From an uncultured Oleispira sp. (GTDB taxonomy: Bacteria; Pseudomonadota; Gammaproteobacteria; Pseudomonadales; Oceanobacteraceae): a DNA stretch of 64,000 bases. How positions within the stretch are numbered: the first letter of the stretch is position 1; each line of letters begins with the position of its first letter. The stretch lies in NCBI GenBank assembly GCA_913061415.1, contig CAJXUD010000010.1:1-64000 (forward strand). Reading direction: 5' to 3'. This document shows positions 9,402 to 21,183 of the stretch, piece after piece. The translations under genes and the position numbers were made by a program. The notes under the pieces were generated by a model that saw only the letters and a program-made list of their open reading frames with translations, was not told the origin of the DNA and made no database searches.

Positions 9402-9432
9402 AAAGGCCGTATGTTATTCACATACGACCTTT
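9402..9432 (-). terminator. Terminator of greA (also faces hdfR)
   Basis: Inverted repeat aaaggccgtatgt / acatacgaccttt between the convergent hdfR and greA genes. Read on the minus strand it is followed by a run of eight T, a good rho-independent terminator for greA. On the plus strand the T-tract is shorter. Confidence 0.85.
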
Positions 9433-9450
9433 CTTATCGATAAAGAGCGA

Positions 9451-9927
9451 TTAAAGATGCTCTACCTTATCAATTTCATATTCAACGTCACCGGCTGGAA
9501 CACGAACCACCACCACATCACCTTCTTCCTTACCAATCAATGCGCGAGCGATTGGAGAAGAGATAGAGATACGAGCGTTCTTTATATCCGCTTCATCATC
9601 ACCAACAATGCGGTAAGTAACCGTATCATCAGTATCTAAATTGATGATAGTAACCGTCGTGCCGAAGAAAACCTTACCCGTATAAGGAATGGTTTTAACA
9701 TCAATCACCTGGCTAGTAGATAACTTACCTTCAATGTCTTGAATTCGGCCTTCGATGAAACCTTGCTGTTCACGCGCCGCGTGGTATTCAGCATTTTCTT
9801 TCAAATCGCCGTGCTCACGCGCCAGTGCAATGTCTTTAATCACTGCAGGGCGTTGAACGGTTTTCAATTCTTTTAGTTCATCTTGAAGGGCTTGTTCACC
9901 TTCAACTGTCATTGGATACTTTTGCAT
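9451..9927 (-). CDS. greA: Transcription elongation factor GreA
   Basis: 158 residues, the same as E. coli. GreA enters the secondary channel of RNA polymerase and stimulates cleavage of backtracked RNA. An N-terminal coiled coil (about 1-75) contains the acidic tip ([20 protein letters not shown]), and a C-terminal FKBP-like domain ends [15 protein letters not shown]. The ATG start has AAAGGA upstream. It lies downstream of carB on the same strand but is separated by a strong hairpin, so is probably transcribed from its own promoter. Confidence 0.97.
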   Translation of the reverse strand: MQKYPMTVEGEQALQDELKELKTVQRPAVIKDIALAREHGDLKENAEYHAAREQQGFIEGRIQDIEGKLSTSQVIDVKTIPYTGKVFFGTTVTIINLDTDDTVTYRIVGDDEADIKNARISISSPIARALIGKEEGDVVVVRVPAGDVEYEIDKVEHL

Positions 9928-10001
9928 TTTTTAATCCTTTACCTACACCCTTGGTTTTAGCATTCGCTTTTACCAAAGAAGAAACTCGATCTTTAGTTCG
10001 C

Positions 10002-10031
10002 AAAAAGCCTTCTACAAGTAGAAGGCTTTTT
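10002..10031. terminator. Bidirectional terminator after carB
   Basis: A perfect 14-bp inverted repeat (aaaaagccttctac / gtagaaggcttttt) with a 2-base loop and T-runs on both strands. It ends the carAB transcript before greA. Confidence 0.9.
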
Positions 10032-10102
10032 AATATAAATCTTATCTAAGCCACTTATTAACAACCCAAAGGTCAGCAATAATGACTCTAAACGTTAAGA
10101 TA

Positions 10103-13100
10103 TTACTGAGCTAAGATAGCAGCGTGAATGTCTTGTAAACTACGAACGTCGTTAAGACCTTCAGCGTTTAATCCTTCAACAACCGCTTCTGCACCGGCAA
10201 GCGTCGTAGTGTAATACACTTTATGCTGCAATGCGCTGCGGCGAATATCTGCAGAGTCCGCAATCGCTTGCGTACCTTCTGTTGTATTCACGATCAAAGC
10301 GATTTCATCATTTTTGATGCCATCAACAACGTTTGGACGTGCTTCATTAACTTTGTTAACTCGCTCAACTTTAAGACCCGCCTCTATTAGTTTCTCAAAC
10401 GTGCCGCCAGTAGCAACCAATTCAAAACCTAATTTTGCGAAACCTTGAGCAACCTCAACAACACCGTCTTTATCAGCGTCACGAACAGAGATAAATACTT
10501 TACCTTCTGTTGGAAGTTTTTCACCAGCACCCAGCTGAGCTTTATAGAAAGCTTCGCCGAACGTAGCGCCTGCGCCCATTACTTCACCAGTCGACTTCAT
10601 TTCAGGGCCTAAGATTGGATCTACGCCTTGGAACTTGTTGAACGGGAATACCGCTTCTTTAACAGAGAAATGCTCTGGAATAATTTCTTTAGTGAAACCC
10701 AATTCCGCCAGCGTCTTGCCCATCATTACTTTCGCTGCGATAGACGCAAGAGAAGCACCGATGCATTTAGAAACGAATGGCACGGTACGTGATGCACGAG
10801 GGTTAACCTCAATCACATAGATCTCGCCGTCTTGGTACGCCAGCTGAGTATTCATCAAACCAACAACGCCAAGCTCTAACGCCATCGCTTTAACTTGCTC
10901 ACGCATACGATCTTGTACGTCAGCATCCAAGTTATACGGAGGCAATGAACACGCAGAATCACCCGAGTGAATACCGGCTTGTTCAATGTGCTGCATGATC
11001 GCGCCAATAACAACTTGTTCGCCATCACAAACCGCATCGATATCAACCTCAATCGCGCGGTTTAGGAAGTAATCAAGTAATACTGGAGAATCGTTAGACA
11101 CTTGAACCGCTTCGCGCATGTAACGACGCAGCGATGCTTCATCGTTAACGATTTCCATGGCACGGCCGCCCAATACATAAGAAGGACGAACCACTAACGG
11201 ATAACCAATTTCAGACGCTTTTGTTACCGCTTCTTCAGTAGAGCGAACCGTTGCGTTCACTGGCTGCTTCAAACCTAAGCGTTGAATCATTTGCTGGAAA
11301 CGCTCACGGTCTTCAGCACGGTCAATCGCTTCTGGAGAAGTACCAATGATCGGAACGCCAGCAGCTTCTAATTCGTTAGCTAGCTTCAATGGCGTTTGGC
11401 CACCGTACTGTACGATTACGCCTTTTGGCTTTTCTTTATCAACAATTTCTAATACATCTTCAAGCGTTACTGGCTCGAAGAATAAACGATCAGACGTATC
11501 ATAATCGGTAGAAACCGTTTCAGGGTTACAGTTCACCATAATGGCTTCGTAACCTAAATCTTTTGCTGCAAACGCCGCGTGAACACAGCAGTAATCGAAT
11601 TCGATACCCTGGCCAATACGGTTAGGACCACCACCCAAGATAATAATCTTGTCGTTGTCTGTTGGGTTTGCTTCGCACTCTTCTTCATAAGTAGAGTACA
11701 TGTAAGCGGTATCCGTCGAGAACTCAGCCGCACACGTATCAACACGTTTATACACTGGACGAATGTTTAACTTCTGACGCTGCTTACGGAATGCTTTTTC
11801 AGAAACACCTAGCAATTCTGCTAAACGAGCATCGGCGAAACCCTTACGTTTTAACTTATAAATGCGATCAGCATCCATAGACGTTAGGCTGCTTTTGGCA
11901 ACGTCGGCTTCGTCTTTAAGTAGATCTTCGATCTGAACCAAGAACCAAGGATCAACACCTGAGTATTCATAGATGGTTTCAACACTTAAACCGGCGCGGA
12001 ATGCATCGCCGATGTACCAGATGCGATCAGCACCCGGAGTTTTAAGTTCAGAAATAATTTTGTCCATCGCGCCTTCAGATTCTAGGTCGATGATTGGATC
12101 AAAACCATTCACGCCTACTTCTAAACCACGCAGTGCTTTCTGAAGAGATTCTTGCTGAGTACGGCCCATCGCCATCACTTCACCCACAGATTTCATCTGT
12201 GTGGTTAAGCGACCATCGGCGTTCGGGAATTTCTCGAAAGTGAAACGAGGAATCTTAGTAACAACGTAATCGATTGAAGGCTCAAACGATGCTGGCATTG
12301 CGCCGCCAGTAATGTCGTTTTGTAGCTCATCAAGGGTATAACCAATCGCAAGCTTAGCGGCGATTTTAGCAATCGGGAAACCCGTTGCTTTAGAGGCTAG
12401 TGCTGAAGAACGAGAAACACGAGGGTTCATCTCGATCACAACCATGCGGCCATCTTTTGGGTTAATACCAAACTGAACGTTTGAACCACCGGTTTCTACG
12501 CCGATTTCACGCAGAACAGCCAAAGAGGCGTCACGCATGATTTGTAGTTCTTTATCAGACAATGTCTGAGCAGGTGCAACCGTGATCGAGTCGCCGGTGT
12601 GAACACCCATCGCGTCAAAGTTTTCGATAGAACAGATGATGATGCAGTTGTCGTTTTTGTCACGAACAACTTCCATTTCATATTCTTTCCAACCGATTAA
12701 AGATTCATCGATTAGCAACTCGCTGGTTGGAGAAAGATCCAAACCACGAGTACAGATTTCTTCGAATTCTTCTTTGTTATACGCGATACCACCACCGGTA
12801 CCACCCATCGTGAAAGAAGGACGAATAATACAAGGGAAGCCAAGCTCTTTTTGAACTTCAACCGCTTCCGCCATTGTATGAGCAATACCCGCACGTGGGC
12901 ATTCAAGGCCAATCGCTTTCATCGCCTTATCAAAACGGCTGCGGTCTTCTGCTTTGTCGATCACATCGGCGTTAGCACCGATCATTTCAACATTGAATTT
13001 TTCTAAGATGCCAGCAGCTTCTAAGCCTAATGCGCAGTTAAGAGCGGTCTGGCCACCCATTGTTGGCAATAGTGCGTCTGGACGTTCTTTTTCAATGATA

Positions 13101-13327
13101 CGAGCAACCGTATCAACCGTAATCGGTTCGATATATGTTGCATCGGCCATTGCAGGATCGGTCATAATTGTGGCTGGGTTAGAGTTCACAAGAATAACGC
13201 GGAAACCTTCTTCACGCAGTGCTTTACAAGCTTGTGCGCCAGAGTAATCGAATTCACAAGCCTGGCCGATAATGATCGGGCCAGCGCCAATGATTAGGAT
13301 ACTTTTTATGTCGGTACGTTTTGGCAT
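10103..13327 (-). CDS. carB: Carbamoyl-phosphate synthase large subunit
   Basis: 1074 residues, the usual length (E. coli 1073). It makes carbamoyl phosphate from bicarbonate, ammonia delivered by CarA, and 2 ATP, feeding pyrimidine and arginine synthesis. Two homologous ATP-grasp halves are visible: the N-half starts with [19 protein letters not shown], the C-half with [19 protein letters not shown]. An MGS-like allosteric domain (about 940-1074) follows. The start is ATG and carA ends 15 bp upstream on the same strand. Confidence 0.98.
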   Translation of the reverse strand: MPKRTDIKSILIIGAGPIIIGQACEFDYSGAQACKALREEGFRVILVNSNPATIMTDPAMADATYIEPITVDTVARIIEKERPDALLPTMGGQTALNCALGLEAAGILEKFNVEMIGANADVIDKAEDRSRFDKAMKAIGLECPRAGIAHTMAEAVEVQKELGFPCIIRPSFTMGGTGGGIAYNKEEFEEICTRGLDLSPTSELLIDESLIGWKEYEMEVVRDKNDNCIIICSIENFDAMGVHTGDSITVAPAQTLSDKELQIMRDASLAVLREIGVETGGSNVQFGINPKDGRMVVIEMNPRVSRSSALASKATGFPIAKIAAKLAIGYTLDELQNDITGGAMPASFEPSIDYVVTKIPRFTFEKFPNADGRLTTQMKSVGEVMAMGRTQQESLQKALRGLEVGVNGFDPIIDLESEGAMDKIISELKTPGADRIWYIGDAFRAGLSVETIYEYSGVDPWFLVQIEDLLKDEADVAKSSLTSMDADRIYKLKRKGFADARLAELLGVSEKAFRKQRQKLNIRPVYKRVDTCAAEFSTDTAYMYSTYEEECEANPTDNDKIIILGGGPNRIGQGIEFDYCCVHAAFAAKDLGYEAIMVNCNPETVSTDYDTSDRLFFEPVTLEDVLEIVDKEKPKGVIVQYGGQTPLKLANELEAAGVPIIGTSPEAIDRAEDRERFQQMIQRLGLKQPVNATVRSTEEAVTKASEIGYPLVVRPSYVLGGRAMEIVNDEASLRRYMREAVQVSNDSPVLLDYFLNRAIEVDIDAVCDGEQVVIGAIMQHIEQAGIHSGDSACSLPPYNLDADVQDRMREQVKAMALELGVVGLMNTQLAYQDGEIYVIEVNPRASRTVPFVSKCIGASLASIAAKVMMGKTLAELGFTKEIIPEHFSVKEAVFPFNKFQGVDPILGPEMKSTGEVMGAGATFGEAFYKAQLGAGEKLPTEGKVFISVRDADKDGVVEVAQGFAKLGFELVATGGTFEKLIEAGLKVERVNKVNEARPNVVDGIKNDEIALIVNTTEGTQAIADSADIRRSALQHKVYYTTTLAGAEAVVEGLNAEGLNDVRSLQDIHAAILAQ

Positions 13328-13342
13328 AGCTAAAATCCCAGT

Positions 13343-14512
13343 CTATTTCGAAGCAGTCTTAGCAGCTTCAATCAATTCAATGAAATGGTCGAACAATGGC
13401 GCAACGTCACGAGGACCAGGTGCCGCTTCAGGGTGACCCTGGAAGCTGAAAGCTGGTCGATCAGTCAATTCAATGCCTTGCAAAGTGCCATCGAAAAGTG
13501 ATTTGTGAGTGGCTTTAATGTTCGCTGGCAATGTGGCTTCATCAACCGCGAAACCGTGGTTCTGAGCCGTAATCATAACAACGCCTGTCTCAAGGTCTTG
13601 CACAGGGTGGTTACCACCGTGATGACCATGAGGCATTTTCACTGTTTTTGCGCCAGAGGCTAACGCCAATAACTGGTGACCTAAACAAATACCAAAAACT
13701 GGAATGTCTGTTTTAAGGATTTCTTTAATCGCTTCAATCGCATACGTACAAGGCTCTGGGTCACCTGGTCCGTTCGATAAGAAGATGCCATCTGGGTTCA
13801 TTGCCAACACTTCGCTAGCCGGAGTTTGTGCTGGTACAACCGTTAGATCACACCCACGTTCAGCTAATAAACGTAAAATGTTACGTTTAATACCATAGTC
13901 GTAAGCGACAACCTTATATTTAGCATCGGCTTTCGCAAGCTGACCATAGCCTTTACCAAGAACCCAATCAGTCTCAGTCCAGCTGTAATTTTCTTTAGTC
14001 GTTACTTCTTTCGCTAAATCCATACCTTTAAGGCCAGGGAAAGCCTTAGCGGTTTCAATGGCTTTTGCTAGGCTGGCATCTGACGCTAGCTCACCGTCTG
14101 CTGCTTCAACAGCAACAATACAACCGTTCAAAGAACCTTTCTCACGCAAGATGCGCGTTAGACGACGTGTATCGATATCGGCAATACCCAAGATATTGCG
14201 TTCTTTTAGATATACATCTAACGCTTGCTCGCTACGGAAGTTAGAAGCAATAAGAGGAAGATCACGAATCACTAAGCCTTTAGCAAAGATCCCACGAGAC
14301 TCTTCATCTTCACTTGTGGTGCCGTAGCTACCCACATGTGGGTAAGTTAGTGTAACGATTTGGTTTGCATAAGATGGGTCGGTCAGAATTTCCTGATAAC
14401 CTGTCATTGAAGTGTTAAAAACAACTTCCCCGACGGCTTGACCTGCTGCACCAATGGCAGTCCCTTTAAAGACGCTACCGTCTTCTAGAGCTAGAATGGC
14501 TGTTATAGACAA
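13343..14512 (-). CDS. carA: Carbamoyl-phosphate synthase small subunit
   Basis: 389 residues from the chosen start. This is the glutaminase subunit: a CarA N-terminal domain, then a class I glutamine amidotransferase domain with the nucleophile in GICLGHQL and the His/Glu pair in GHPEAAPG. The frame stays open to 14536, but I prefer the TTG at 14512 ([13 protein letters not shown]): it has GAGGA about nine bases upstream and matches the usual CarA N-terminus. Both candidate starts are TTG. A hairpin plus T-run 135 bp upstream suggests attenuation. Confidence 0.95.
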   Translation of the reverse strand: MSITAILALEDGSVFKGTAIGAAGQAVGEVVFNTSMTGYQEILTDPSYANQIVTLTYPHVGSYGTTSEDEESRGIFAKGLVIRDLPLIASNFRSEQALDVYLKERNILGIADIDTRRLTRILREKGSLNGCIVAVEAADGELASDASLAKAIETAKAFPGLKGMDLAKEVTTKENYSWTETDWVLGKGYGQLAKADAKYKVVAYDYGIKRNILRLLAERGCDLTVVPAQTPASEVLAMNPDGIFLSNGPGDPEPCTYAIEAIKEILKTDIPVFGICLGHQLLALASGAKTVKMPHGHHGGNHPVQDLETGVVMITAQNHGFAVDEATLPANIKATHKSLFDGTLQGIELTDRPAFSFQGHPEAAPGPRDVAPLFDHFIELIEAAKTASK

Positions 14513-14647
14513 GGCTATGATCCTCGGAATAATCAATTAATAAGGTCATTGTAGAATACTCATATATGAGTATCTGAAGGCATTTTCAGCATAACCTTTA
14601 ATATATAAATCAAAGGCTTAAGCTGATATTACCAAACGTCTAGTCGC

Positions 14648-14681
14648 AAAAAAGCGGGAGGAGCTGAGCTCCACCCGCTTT
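14648..14681 (-). terminator. Hairpin with T-run upstream of carA (possible attenuator)
   Basis: Read on the minus strand, aagcggg-t-ggagc / gctcc-t-cccgctt is followed by six T. It lies 135 bp upstream of the carA start, with no minus-strand gene within the preceding kilobase, so it most likely sits in the carAB leader. Pyrimidine-dependent attenuation of carAB is known in Pseudomonas aeruginosa. The alternative is a simple terminator of unrelated antisense transcription. Confidence 0.6.
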
Positions 14682-14748
14682 CGATAATCTGCACTGATAA
14701 TCTAAGAGCTTTAATAAGATTAGACGCTAACGCCCGTCTCTCGAGTCG

Positions 14749-14820
14749 TTAAACAACCGAGCTTGACGAACGCCTATAAACTGGTCGCAAATCATACCAA
14801 AACAACCATCTCAAGTCCAT
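14749..14820 (-). other. Possible carA leader peptide and promoter region
   Basis: An ATG reading frame of 23 codons (MDLRWLFWYDLRPVYRR then SSSVV) ends 68 bp before the hairpin and has four Arg codons. An extended -10-like TGGTATGAT lies inside it (TATGAT at 14791-14796, minus strand), so either the promoter or the peptide may be real, but not both as drawn. No good Shine-Dalgarno sequence is evident. Weak support. Confidence 0.25.
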
Positions 14821-14829
14821 ATCTATCTT

Positions 14830-15317
14830 AAAAAAACACGCATTTGTACAATCATCAAATTGTCATTAAATACACACCACACCATCAAACAAATAACGCC
14901 TACTTTGACTCGTAATCCCCATCATTTACAGTTAGAAAATTCGTCAATACTACACCGCACCCAGCAAGCGCTTGGTTTATGTTTTTTTAAAAAAATCAAA
15001 TTATTATGTAATTTAAAACCTTATAAAACCAATCACCCTCCCCCCTAAAAAAACAACAACCACCCCTTACTATTGATAACTTAATCATAATAATTAACTA
15101 ACCAAATAATAAGGTTTTGCCCTATATTTATAGTACTTTTGGAACAGCGATACCAATATGAATACTATTTCATCAGCAGTAACACCTATTGATGAACTTA
15201 TTTATGATTTTACAACCTATTACTTGCTGATTTTTTTCTTACGGTATCTAATATAAAAAAATAATTTAATAATATTTTATTATTGATACTAATTTTCACT
15301 ATTAAAGGATCACCCCT
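14830..15317. other. AT-rich intergenic region upstream of the LuxR/HapR-like gene
   Basis: About 490 bp of very AT-rich DNA. A plus-strand frame at 14860-15048 has no recognisable protein features. It probably contains the promoter and a long leader of the downstream TetR-family gene, plus the dyads listed separately. A perfect AT dyad (aataata-ttt-tattatt) lies at 15268-15284. Confidence 0.6.
15070..15091. promoter_or_regulatory. Candidate LuxR/HapR-type binding site
   Basis: CTATTGATAA followed by CTTAATCATAAT resembles the 22-bp palindrome recognised by Vibrio LuxR/HapR proteins (left half TTATTGATAA, right half TTATCAATAA as I recall it), with about 16 of 22 positions matching. It lies 230-250 bp upstream of the LuxR/HapR-like gene. 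An isolated half-site TTATTGATA occurs at 15280-15288. Vibrio LuxR/HapR repress their own genes, so autoregulation is a reasonable guess. Confidence 0.4.
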
Positions 15318-15923
15318 ATGCCTATTGCTGTTGATGGACGCCGACGTCTTGCCCCAGAAGAACGCAAGCGTTTATTACTCAATGACGCCGTTGAAGTTTT
15401 TGCTGCCAGAGGAATTGGTCGCGGAGGGCATACGGAAATTGCAGAAATGGGAGGCGTATCTGTCGCAACCGTTTTTAACTATTTCAATACGCGTGAAGAC
15501 TTGGTCGATGCTGTCCTAATTGAAGTTGAAGCTCAGCTACTTGCTTTAGCAGAAGAGATTTATAGCCAAGGTGACGCGCCTCTTGATGCTATTCAGAACC
15601 ACATTAAAGCATTCTTGAATATGTGCGAAACCAATCCAGCCTACGTTAAAGTATGGCTAGAGTGGAGCTGCTCTATCCGTGAAGAAATCTGGCCACAATA
15701 TATCGCTTTCCAAAATAAGCTTTTAGAAATGATGGCTAAGCAAATCGATAAGGCCATTAAAAATGGTGATCTAGCACCAGGGCTTTCTGCAGCAGAACGT
15801 GCACGCTGGTTATTGGGTAATTCTCAAATGCTGGTATCAATGGCATTTGATCCAAGCGGCAAGCCTCGCGGTATGCAGCAAATGATTGATCGTGGTATTT
15901 CGCATTTACTCGGTGCCGTTTAA
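15318..15923 (+). CDS. TetR-family regulator of the LuxR/HapR/SmcR type
   Basis: 201 residues, the length of Vibrio LuxR/HapR (about 203-205). The DNA-binding region has RGIGRGGH, then IAEMGG, then VSVATVFNYFNTREDLVD, nearly identical to V. harveyi LuxR (RGIGRGGH, VSVATVFNYFPTREDLVD). The ligand domain keeps the VKVWLEWS(x)S(x)REE(x)WP motif. Vibrio members are quorum-sensing master regulators; here the role is unknown and no quorum genes are in view. The ATG has AAAGGA upstream. It stands alone, convergent with dapB. Confidence 0.85.
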   Translation: MPIAVDGRRRLAPEERKRLLLNDAVEVFAARGIGRGGHTEIAEMGGVSVATVFNYFNTREDLVDAVLIEVEAQLLALAEEIYSQGDAPLDAIQNHIKAFLNMCETNPAYVKVWLEWSCSIREEIWPQYIAFQNKLLEMMAKQIDKAIKNGDLAPGLSAAERARWLLGNSQMLVSMAFDPSGKPRGMQQMIDRGISHLLGAV

Positions 15924-15962
15924 GCCTAGCGGCTTAATGCTTTACCCGTAAATTGCAGATAC

Positions 15963-16011
15963 AAAAAAACCGAAGCAGGCTTTTATTATAAAAGTCTGAC
16001 TTCGGTTTTTT
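15963..16011. terminator. Bidirectional terminator between the TetR-family gene and dapB
   Basis: aaaaaaccgaag / cttcggtttttt arms with an inner cttttat / ataaaag extension make a long hairpin with T-runs on both strands. It serves both convergent genes. Confidence 0.9.
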
Positions 16012-16036
16012 ATTGGCTCACACTTATCCAGCCGAA

Positions 16037-17000
<964 letters not shown>

Positions 17001-17003
17001 GAC

Positions 17004-18131
17004 TTACAATTCTTCGAAGAATTTCTTAACACCAGCAAACCAAGTATTCTTTTGTGGTGAATGCTTCTCACCTTTCAAAGACGCTTGGAATTCTTTCAGC
17101 AATTTCTTCTGATGCTCTGTCAGCTTAACCGGCGTTTCAACCTGCACACGGCACATTAAATCACCCGGGCTAGAAGCACGAATAGGGGTTACACCCTTGC
17201 CGCGTAAACGGAACATACGACCGCTTTGAGTTTCTGGTGGAATCTTCAGTTTTACACGACCATCTAAAGTCGGCACTTCTAACTCACCACCCAATGCTGC
17301 ATCAACAATACTGATTGGCACATCGCAATATAAGTTATGTCCATCACGCTCAAAAATTGCGTGATCTTTCACACTCATTTGCACATACAAGTCACCTGTT
17401 GGGCCACCCATTGCACCCGCTTCGCCTTCGCCACTTAAACGAATGCGATCGCCAGTATCAACACCCGCAGGTACTTTAACATTCAGCGTCTTAGTTTCTT
17501 CTTTAACGCCACGACCATGACAGCTACCACAAGGGCTATCAATGGTAGTGCCTTGTCCACGACACGATGGGCAAGTTTGCTGCACAGCAAAGAAACCTTG
17601 CTGCATACGAACTTGGCCTTGGCCGCCACAAGTAGAACACGTCTTCGCAGAAGTCCCTGGCTTAGCACCCGAACCATCACATGGATCACAAGGCGCTAAT
17701 GTTGGTATTGTGATTTTCTTTTCACAACCTTTAACAGCTTCTTCCAGACTTAGCGTCATGGTATAGCGTAAATCACTACCACGCTGAGGACCACCACGAC
17801 GGCCACCACCGCCTCCACCGCCACCAAAGATGTCGCCGAACACGTCACCAAAGATATCGCCAAAACCACCTGCGCCGCCACCACCGTGACCGCCGCCCTG
17901 ACTTCCATCAACGCCGGCATGACCATAACGATCGTAAGCACCACGCTTTTGATCATCGCTTAATACTTCATACGCTTCAGAAGCTTCTTTAAACTTTTCT
18001 TCTGACGCTTTATCACCTTCGTTACGATCTGGGTGATGCTTCATCGCTACCTTACGGTAAGCTTTTTTTAATTCTTTCTTATCGACGTCTTTAGAGACAC
18101 CAAGAATTTCGTAAAAATCTCTTTTAGACAT
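17004..18131 (-). CDS. dnaJ: Chaperone DnaJ (Hsp40)
   Basis: 375 residues from the ATG at 18131 (E. coli 376). The J domain (1-70) has the HPD motif in [11 protein letters not shown]; a Gly/Phe-rich linker (about 75-120) is followed by four zinc-finger CxxCxGxG repeats ([32 protein letters not shown]) and the substrate-binding C-terminal domains. The frame extends to a GTG at 18164, but [11 protein letters not shown] is the family start. It is a co-chaperone of DnaK, encoded directly upstream. Confidence 0.97.
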   Translation of the reverse strand: MSKRDFYEILGVSKDVDKKELKKAYRKVAMKHHPDRNEGDKASEEKFKEASEAYEVLSDDQKRGAYDRYGHAGVDGSQGGGHGGGGAGGFGDIFGDVFGDIFGGGGGGGGRRGGPQRGSDLRYTMTLSLEEAVKGCEKKITIPTLAPCDPCDGSGAKPGTSAKTCSTCGGQGQVRMQQGFFAVQQTCPSCRGQGTTIDSPCGSCHGRGVKEETKTLNVKVPAGVDTGDRIRLSGEGEAGAMGGPTGDLYVQMSVKDHAIFERDGHNLYCDVPISIVDAALGGELEVPTLDGRVKLKIPPETQSGRMFRLRGKGVTPIRASSPGDLMCRVQVETPVKLTEHQKKLLKEFQASLKGEKHSPQKNTWFAGVKKFFEEL

Positions 18132-18194
18132 TTTCCGGCCCTGACACTTGGCTAACAACCCCACTTTAAAAGTAGGTATAAATATAACGCAAAA

Positions 18195-18227
18195 ACGCGG
18201 CGTCCCGTTTTACAGGAGGCCGCGTTC
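18195..18227 (-). terminator. Hairpin between dnaK and dnaJ
   Basis: 8-bp arms aacgcggc / gccgcgtt with a 17-base loop, followed on the minus strand by five T. It probably reduces read-through from dnaK into dnaJ, or acts as an RNA-processing site. Confidence 0.6.
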
Positions 18228-18251
18228 AATTAATCACTTAAAACGCGGTGA

Positions 18252-20171
18252 TTATTTATCTTTAACTTCTTCGAACTCAGCATCAACAACGTCGTCATCT
18301 TGACCAGCGTCTTGAGCTTGCTCGCCGCCTTCAGCGCCAGCTTGTTCTGCTGCTTGCTGCTCTGCGTAAAGCTTCTGAGCTAAGCCAGATGAAGCTTCAG
18401 TCAAAGCGGCAGTTGCCGTTTCGATTGCTGCTTTATCAGTGCCTTTCATTGCTTCTTCAACGTCAGCAATGGCTTTTTCGATTGCTTCTTTTTCTTCAGC
18501 AGTCGCTTTATCGCCCGCTTCTTCTAACGTTTTCTTAGTTGCGTGAACAAGGCCATCGGCCGTGTTACGAACCTGAATCATTTCTTCAAACTCTTTATCC
18601 GCTTCAGCGTTAGCTTCTGCGTCTTGAACCATTTGCTCGATCTCTTCATCGCTCAAACCAGAAGAAGACTTAATCACGATAGACTGTTCTTTGCCTGTCG
18701 CTTTATCTTTCGCTGAAACGTTCAAGATACCGTTAGAGTCGATGTCGAACGTCACTTCAATTTGAGGCATACCACGTGGAGCCGGTGGAATGTCAGCCAA
18801 ATCGAAACGGCCTAGAGACTTGTTCTGTGCCGCTTGCTTACGCTCGCCCTGAACGATGTGAATCGTTACAGCCGCTTGATTGTCGTCAGCGGTAGAGAAG
18901 GTTTGAGATTTCTTAGAAGGAATCGTCGTATTCTTCTCAATAACAGCAGTCGCAACGCCACCCATTGTTTCGATACCCAAAGTCAAAGGCGTAACGTCTA
19001 GCAATAGAACGTCTGTTACGTCACCTGACAAAACACCACCTTGAACAGCTGCGCCAATAGCAACGGCTTCATCAGGGTTAACATCTTTACGTGGCTCTTT
19101 ACCGAAGAACTCAGCTACTTTAGCTTGTACTAAAGGCATACGAGTCTGACCACCAACAATGATGATTTCGTCGATTTCAGAAGCAGACAAATCTGCATCT
19201 TTAAGCGCAATACGGCAAGGCTCAATAGACTTAGCAACTAAATCTTCAACCAAACTTTCTAGCTTCGAACGAGTAACTTTAACGTTCAAGTGCTTAGGAC
19301 CGGTTGCATCAGCCGTGATGTAAGGCAGGTTAACGTCAGTTTGCTGAGATGAAGACAGCTCAACTTTCGCTTTTTCGCCCGCTTCTTTCAAACGCTGCAT
19401 CGCTAGTGGGTCACCTTTAAGGTCCATACCACTTTCTTTCTTAAATTCTTCCGCAAGATAATCGATCATGCGCATATCGAAATCTTCACCACCAAGGAAC
19501 GTATCACCGTTGGTTGCTAGTACTTCGAACTGAGTCTCGCCATCTACGTCAGCAATTTCGATGATAGAGATATCAAATGTACCACCACCTAAATCGTATA
19601 CCGCAATCGTCTTATCACCTTTAGTGTGATCAAGGCCGTATGCAAGAGCAGCCGCTGTTGGTTCGTTAATAATACGCTTAACTTCTAAACCAGCAATTTT
19701 ACCCGCATCTTTAGTTGCTTGACGCTGTTGGTCGTTAAAGTAAGCAGGCACTGTAATTACAGCTTCTGTTACCGCTTCACCAAGATAATCTTCAGCCGTC
19801 TTTTTCATCTTCTTCAAGATTTCAGCAGAAACCTGAGGAGGAGCCATCTTCTTACCGTTCGCTTCAACCCATGCATCGCCGTTATCGGATGCAACGATTT
19901 TGTAAGGAACCATAGAGATGTCTTTTTGAACAACATCATCTTTAAATTTACGGCCGATTAAACGCTTAACCGCAAAGATTGTGTTTGCTGGATTTGTTAC
20001 CGCTTGACGCTTAGCTGGCTGACCAACCAAAATTTCTTCGCCCGTGTAGGCAACAACAGATGGTGTTGTACGATCGCCTTCGGCGTTTTCGATTACTTTA
20101 GGTTTATCGCCGTCTAACACAGCAATACAAGAGTTAGTTGTACCTAAATCGATACCAATGATTCTACCCAT
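18252..20171 (-). CDS. dnaK: Chaperone DnaK (Hsp70)
   Basis: 639 residues from the ATG at 20171 ([18 protein letters not shown]), which has GGAG nine bases upstream; the 18 extra in-frame residues further upstream are not family sequence. The ATPase domain carries [11 protein letters not shown], the substrate-binding domain follows from about residue 390 ([17 protein letters not shown]), and the C-terminal lid ends in an acidic EFEEVKDK tail. The neighbours grpE upstream and dnaJ downstream complete the DnaK machine. Confidence 0.98.
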   Translation of the reverse strand: MGRIIGIDLGTTNSCIAVLDGDKPKVIENAEGDRTTPSVVAYTGEEILVGQPAKRQAVTNPANTIFAVKRLIGRKFKDDVVQKDISMVPYKIVASDNGDAWVEANGKKMAPPQVSAEILKKMKKTAEDYLGEAVTEAVITVPAYFNDQQRQATKDAGKIAGLEVKRIINEPTAAALAYGLDHTKGDKTIAVYDLGGGTFDISIIEIADVDGETQFEVLATNGDTFLGGEDFDMRMIDYLAEEFKKESGMDLKGDPLAMQRLKEAGEKAKVELSSSQQTDVNLPYITADATGPKHLNVKVTRSKLESLVEDLVAKSIEPCRIALKDADLSASEIDEIIIVGGQTRMPLVQAKVAEFFGKEPRKDVNPDEAVAIGAAVQGGVLSGDVTDVLLLDVTPLTLGIETMGGVATAVIEKNTTIPSKKSQTFSTADDNQAAVTIHIVQGERKQAAQNKSLGRFDLADIPPAPRGMPQIEVTFDIDSNGILNVSAKDKATGKEQSIVIKSSSGLSDEEIEQMVQDAEANAEADKEFEEMIQVRNTADGLVHATKKTLEEAGDKATAEEKEAIEKAIADVEEAMKGTDKAAIETATAALTEASSGLAQKLYAEQQAAEQAGAEGGEQAQDAGQDDDVVDAEFEEVKDK

Positions 20172-20251
20172 AACTTTAATCTCCGACTTTCTATTCGCTG
20201 GCTCAAAGCCCGCTTTTAAATTCAATAAGTGTTTTAACTTTCGATGTAACT

Positions 20252-20279
20252 TATATAAGTCTCATCTTTCATTTTTCAA
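20252..20279 (-). promoter_or_regulatory. Promoter upstream of dnaK
   Basis: On the minus strand TTGAAA (20274-20279) is followed after 16 bases by TATATA (20252-20257), a good sigma-70 match. CTTGAAA here also equals a sigma-32 -35 element, but the -10 (ACTTATAT) fits sigma-32 poorly. So dnaK may have a housekeeping promoter in addition to read-through from grpE. Confidence 0.5.
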
Positions 20280-20345
20280 GGCTGAAAATTTAAATTCTGA
20301 TGATTTTCTAACCTTTCTTAACCATAAATAGGCTATAACGTGTTT

Positions 20346-20933
20346 TTATGCATTCTCGTCGATAGAAGGAGCACCTTTCGATACCATCACCATCGCAGGA
20401 CGCAATAAACGACCGTGCAAGCTGTAGCCTTTTTGCATAACAGCCATCACCGTATTCGGTGCAAACTCTTCATTTTCTTGCATCGCCATCGCTTGATGAA
20501 ACTCAGGGTTAAACGCTTCGCCCTGCGGATCAATCGCTTCAACATTGAACTTAGTCAAGGTTGATAAGAAACCTTGTAGTGTCATATCAACACCTTCACG
20601 CAATGCAGTTGTTTCTTCACTTTCTGGCGTTGCCGCTAAAGCACGCTCTAGGTTATCAAGTACCGATAACAGCTCGCGAGAGAACTTCTCTTGACCAAAC
20701 TTGTGTGCTTTTTCTACATCTTGCTCAGCGCGACGACGAACGTTTTGTGCGTCGGCCTGTACGCGTAGCATTTGATCTTTAAGCTGAGCGATTTCTTCTT
20801 GCGCTGCACCCAGTTCGGCCTGCAATGCTTCTTCAACAGATGCCTCAGCAGCTTGTTGCTCTTCTGCTGTTTCTACCTGCTCTTCCACATCAACAGTAGT
20901 GGTCTCTATGTTTTCGTCATTCTGCTGTGACAT
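20346..20933 (-). CDS. grpE: Nucleotide exchange factor GrpE
   Basis: 195 residues from the ATG at 20933, chosen because GAGGAAA lies just upstream and MSQQNDEN is a normal GrpE N-terminus; the frame continues upstream through the promoter region. An acidic disordered start precedes a long coiled coil (about 45-95, [23 protein letters not shown] in part) and a beta-rich C-terminal head with the family block [16 protein letters not shown]. It releases ADP from DnaK. It is the first gene of the heat-shock cluster. Confidence 0.97.
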   Translation of the reverse strand: MSQQNDENIETTTVDVEEQVETAEEQQAAEASVEEALQAELGAAQEEIAQLKDQMLRVQADAQNVRRRAEQDVEKAHKFGQEKFSRELLSVLDNLERALAATPESEETTALREGVDMTLQGFLSTLTKFNVEAIDPQGEAFNPEFHQAMAMQENEEFAPNTVMAVMQKGYSLHGRLLRPAMVMVSKGAPSIDENA

Positions 20934-21002
20934 GAATCTTTCCTCTACTCTAAAAATGCGCTTAACTCGTGCTGATTGACCGAGTTTCGTTGTGTGATTT
21001 CT

Positions 21003-21030
21003 ATATGGGGCTGCGCAATGACCTTTCAAG
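21003..21030 (-). promoter_or_regulatory. Sigma-32 heat-shock promoter of grpE
   Basis: On the minus strand CTTGAAA (21024-21030) and CCCCATAT (21003-21010) are separated by exactly 13 bases, a perfect match to the RpoH consensus. The -10 lies about 70 bp upstream of the grpE ATG. Confidence 0.9.
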
Positions 21031-21183
21031 GGCAAAATACACACGAAATAGCATAAATTGCTTATAACTTACCCAGACACTTGCCCAGTTAATAAATTTA
21101 CTGTACAAATAAACACTGTATAAACATACAATCAACTATACTAAGAAAGACCGACGACTTACGCTGCATCGCAGGAGCCTAAT

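Noticed and set aside
14860-15048. 62-codon plus-strand reading frame in AT-rich DNA
   Set aside because: No family features, no ribosome-binding site, composition matches non-coding flanks.
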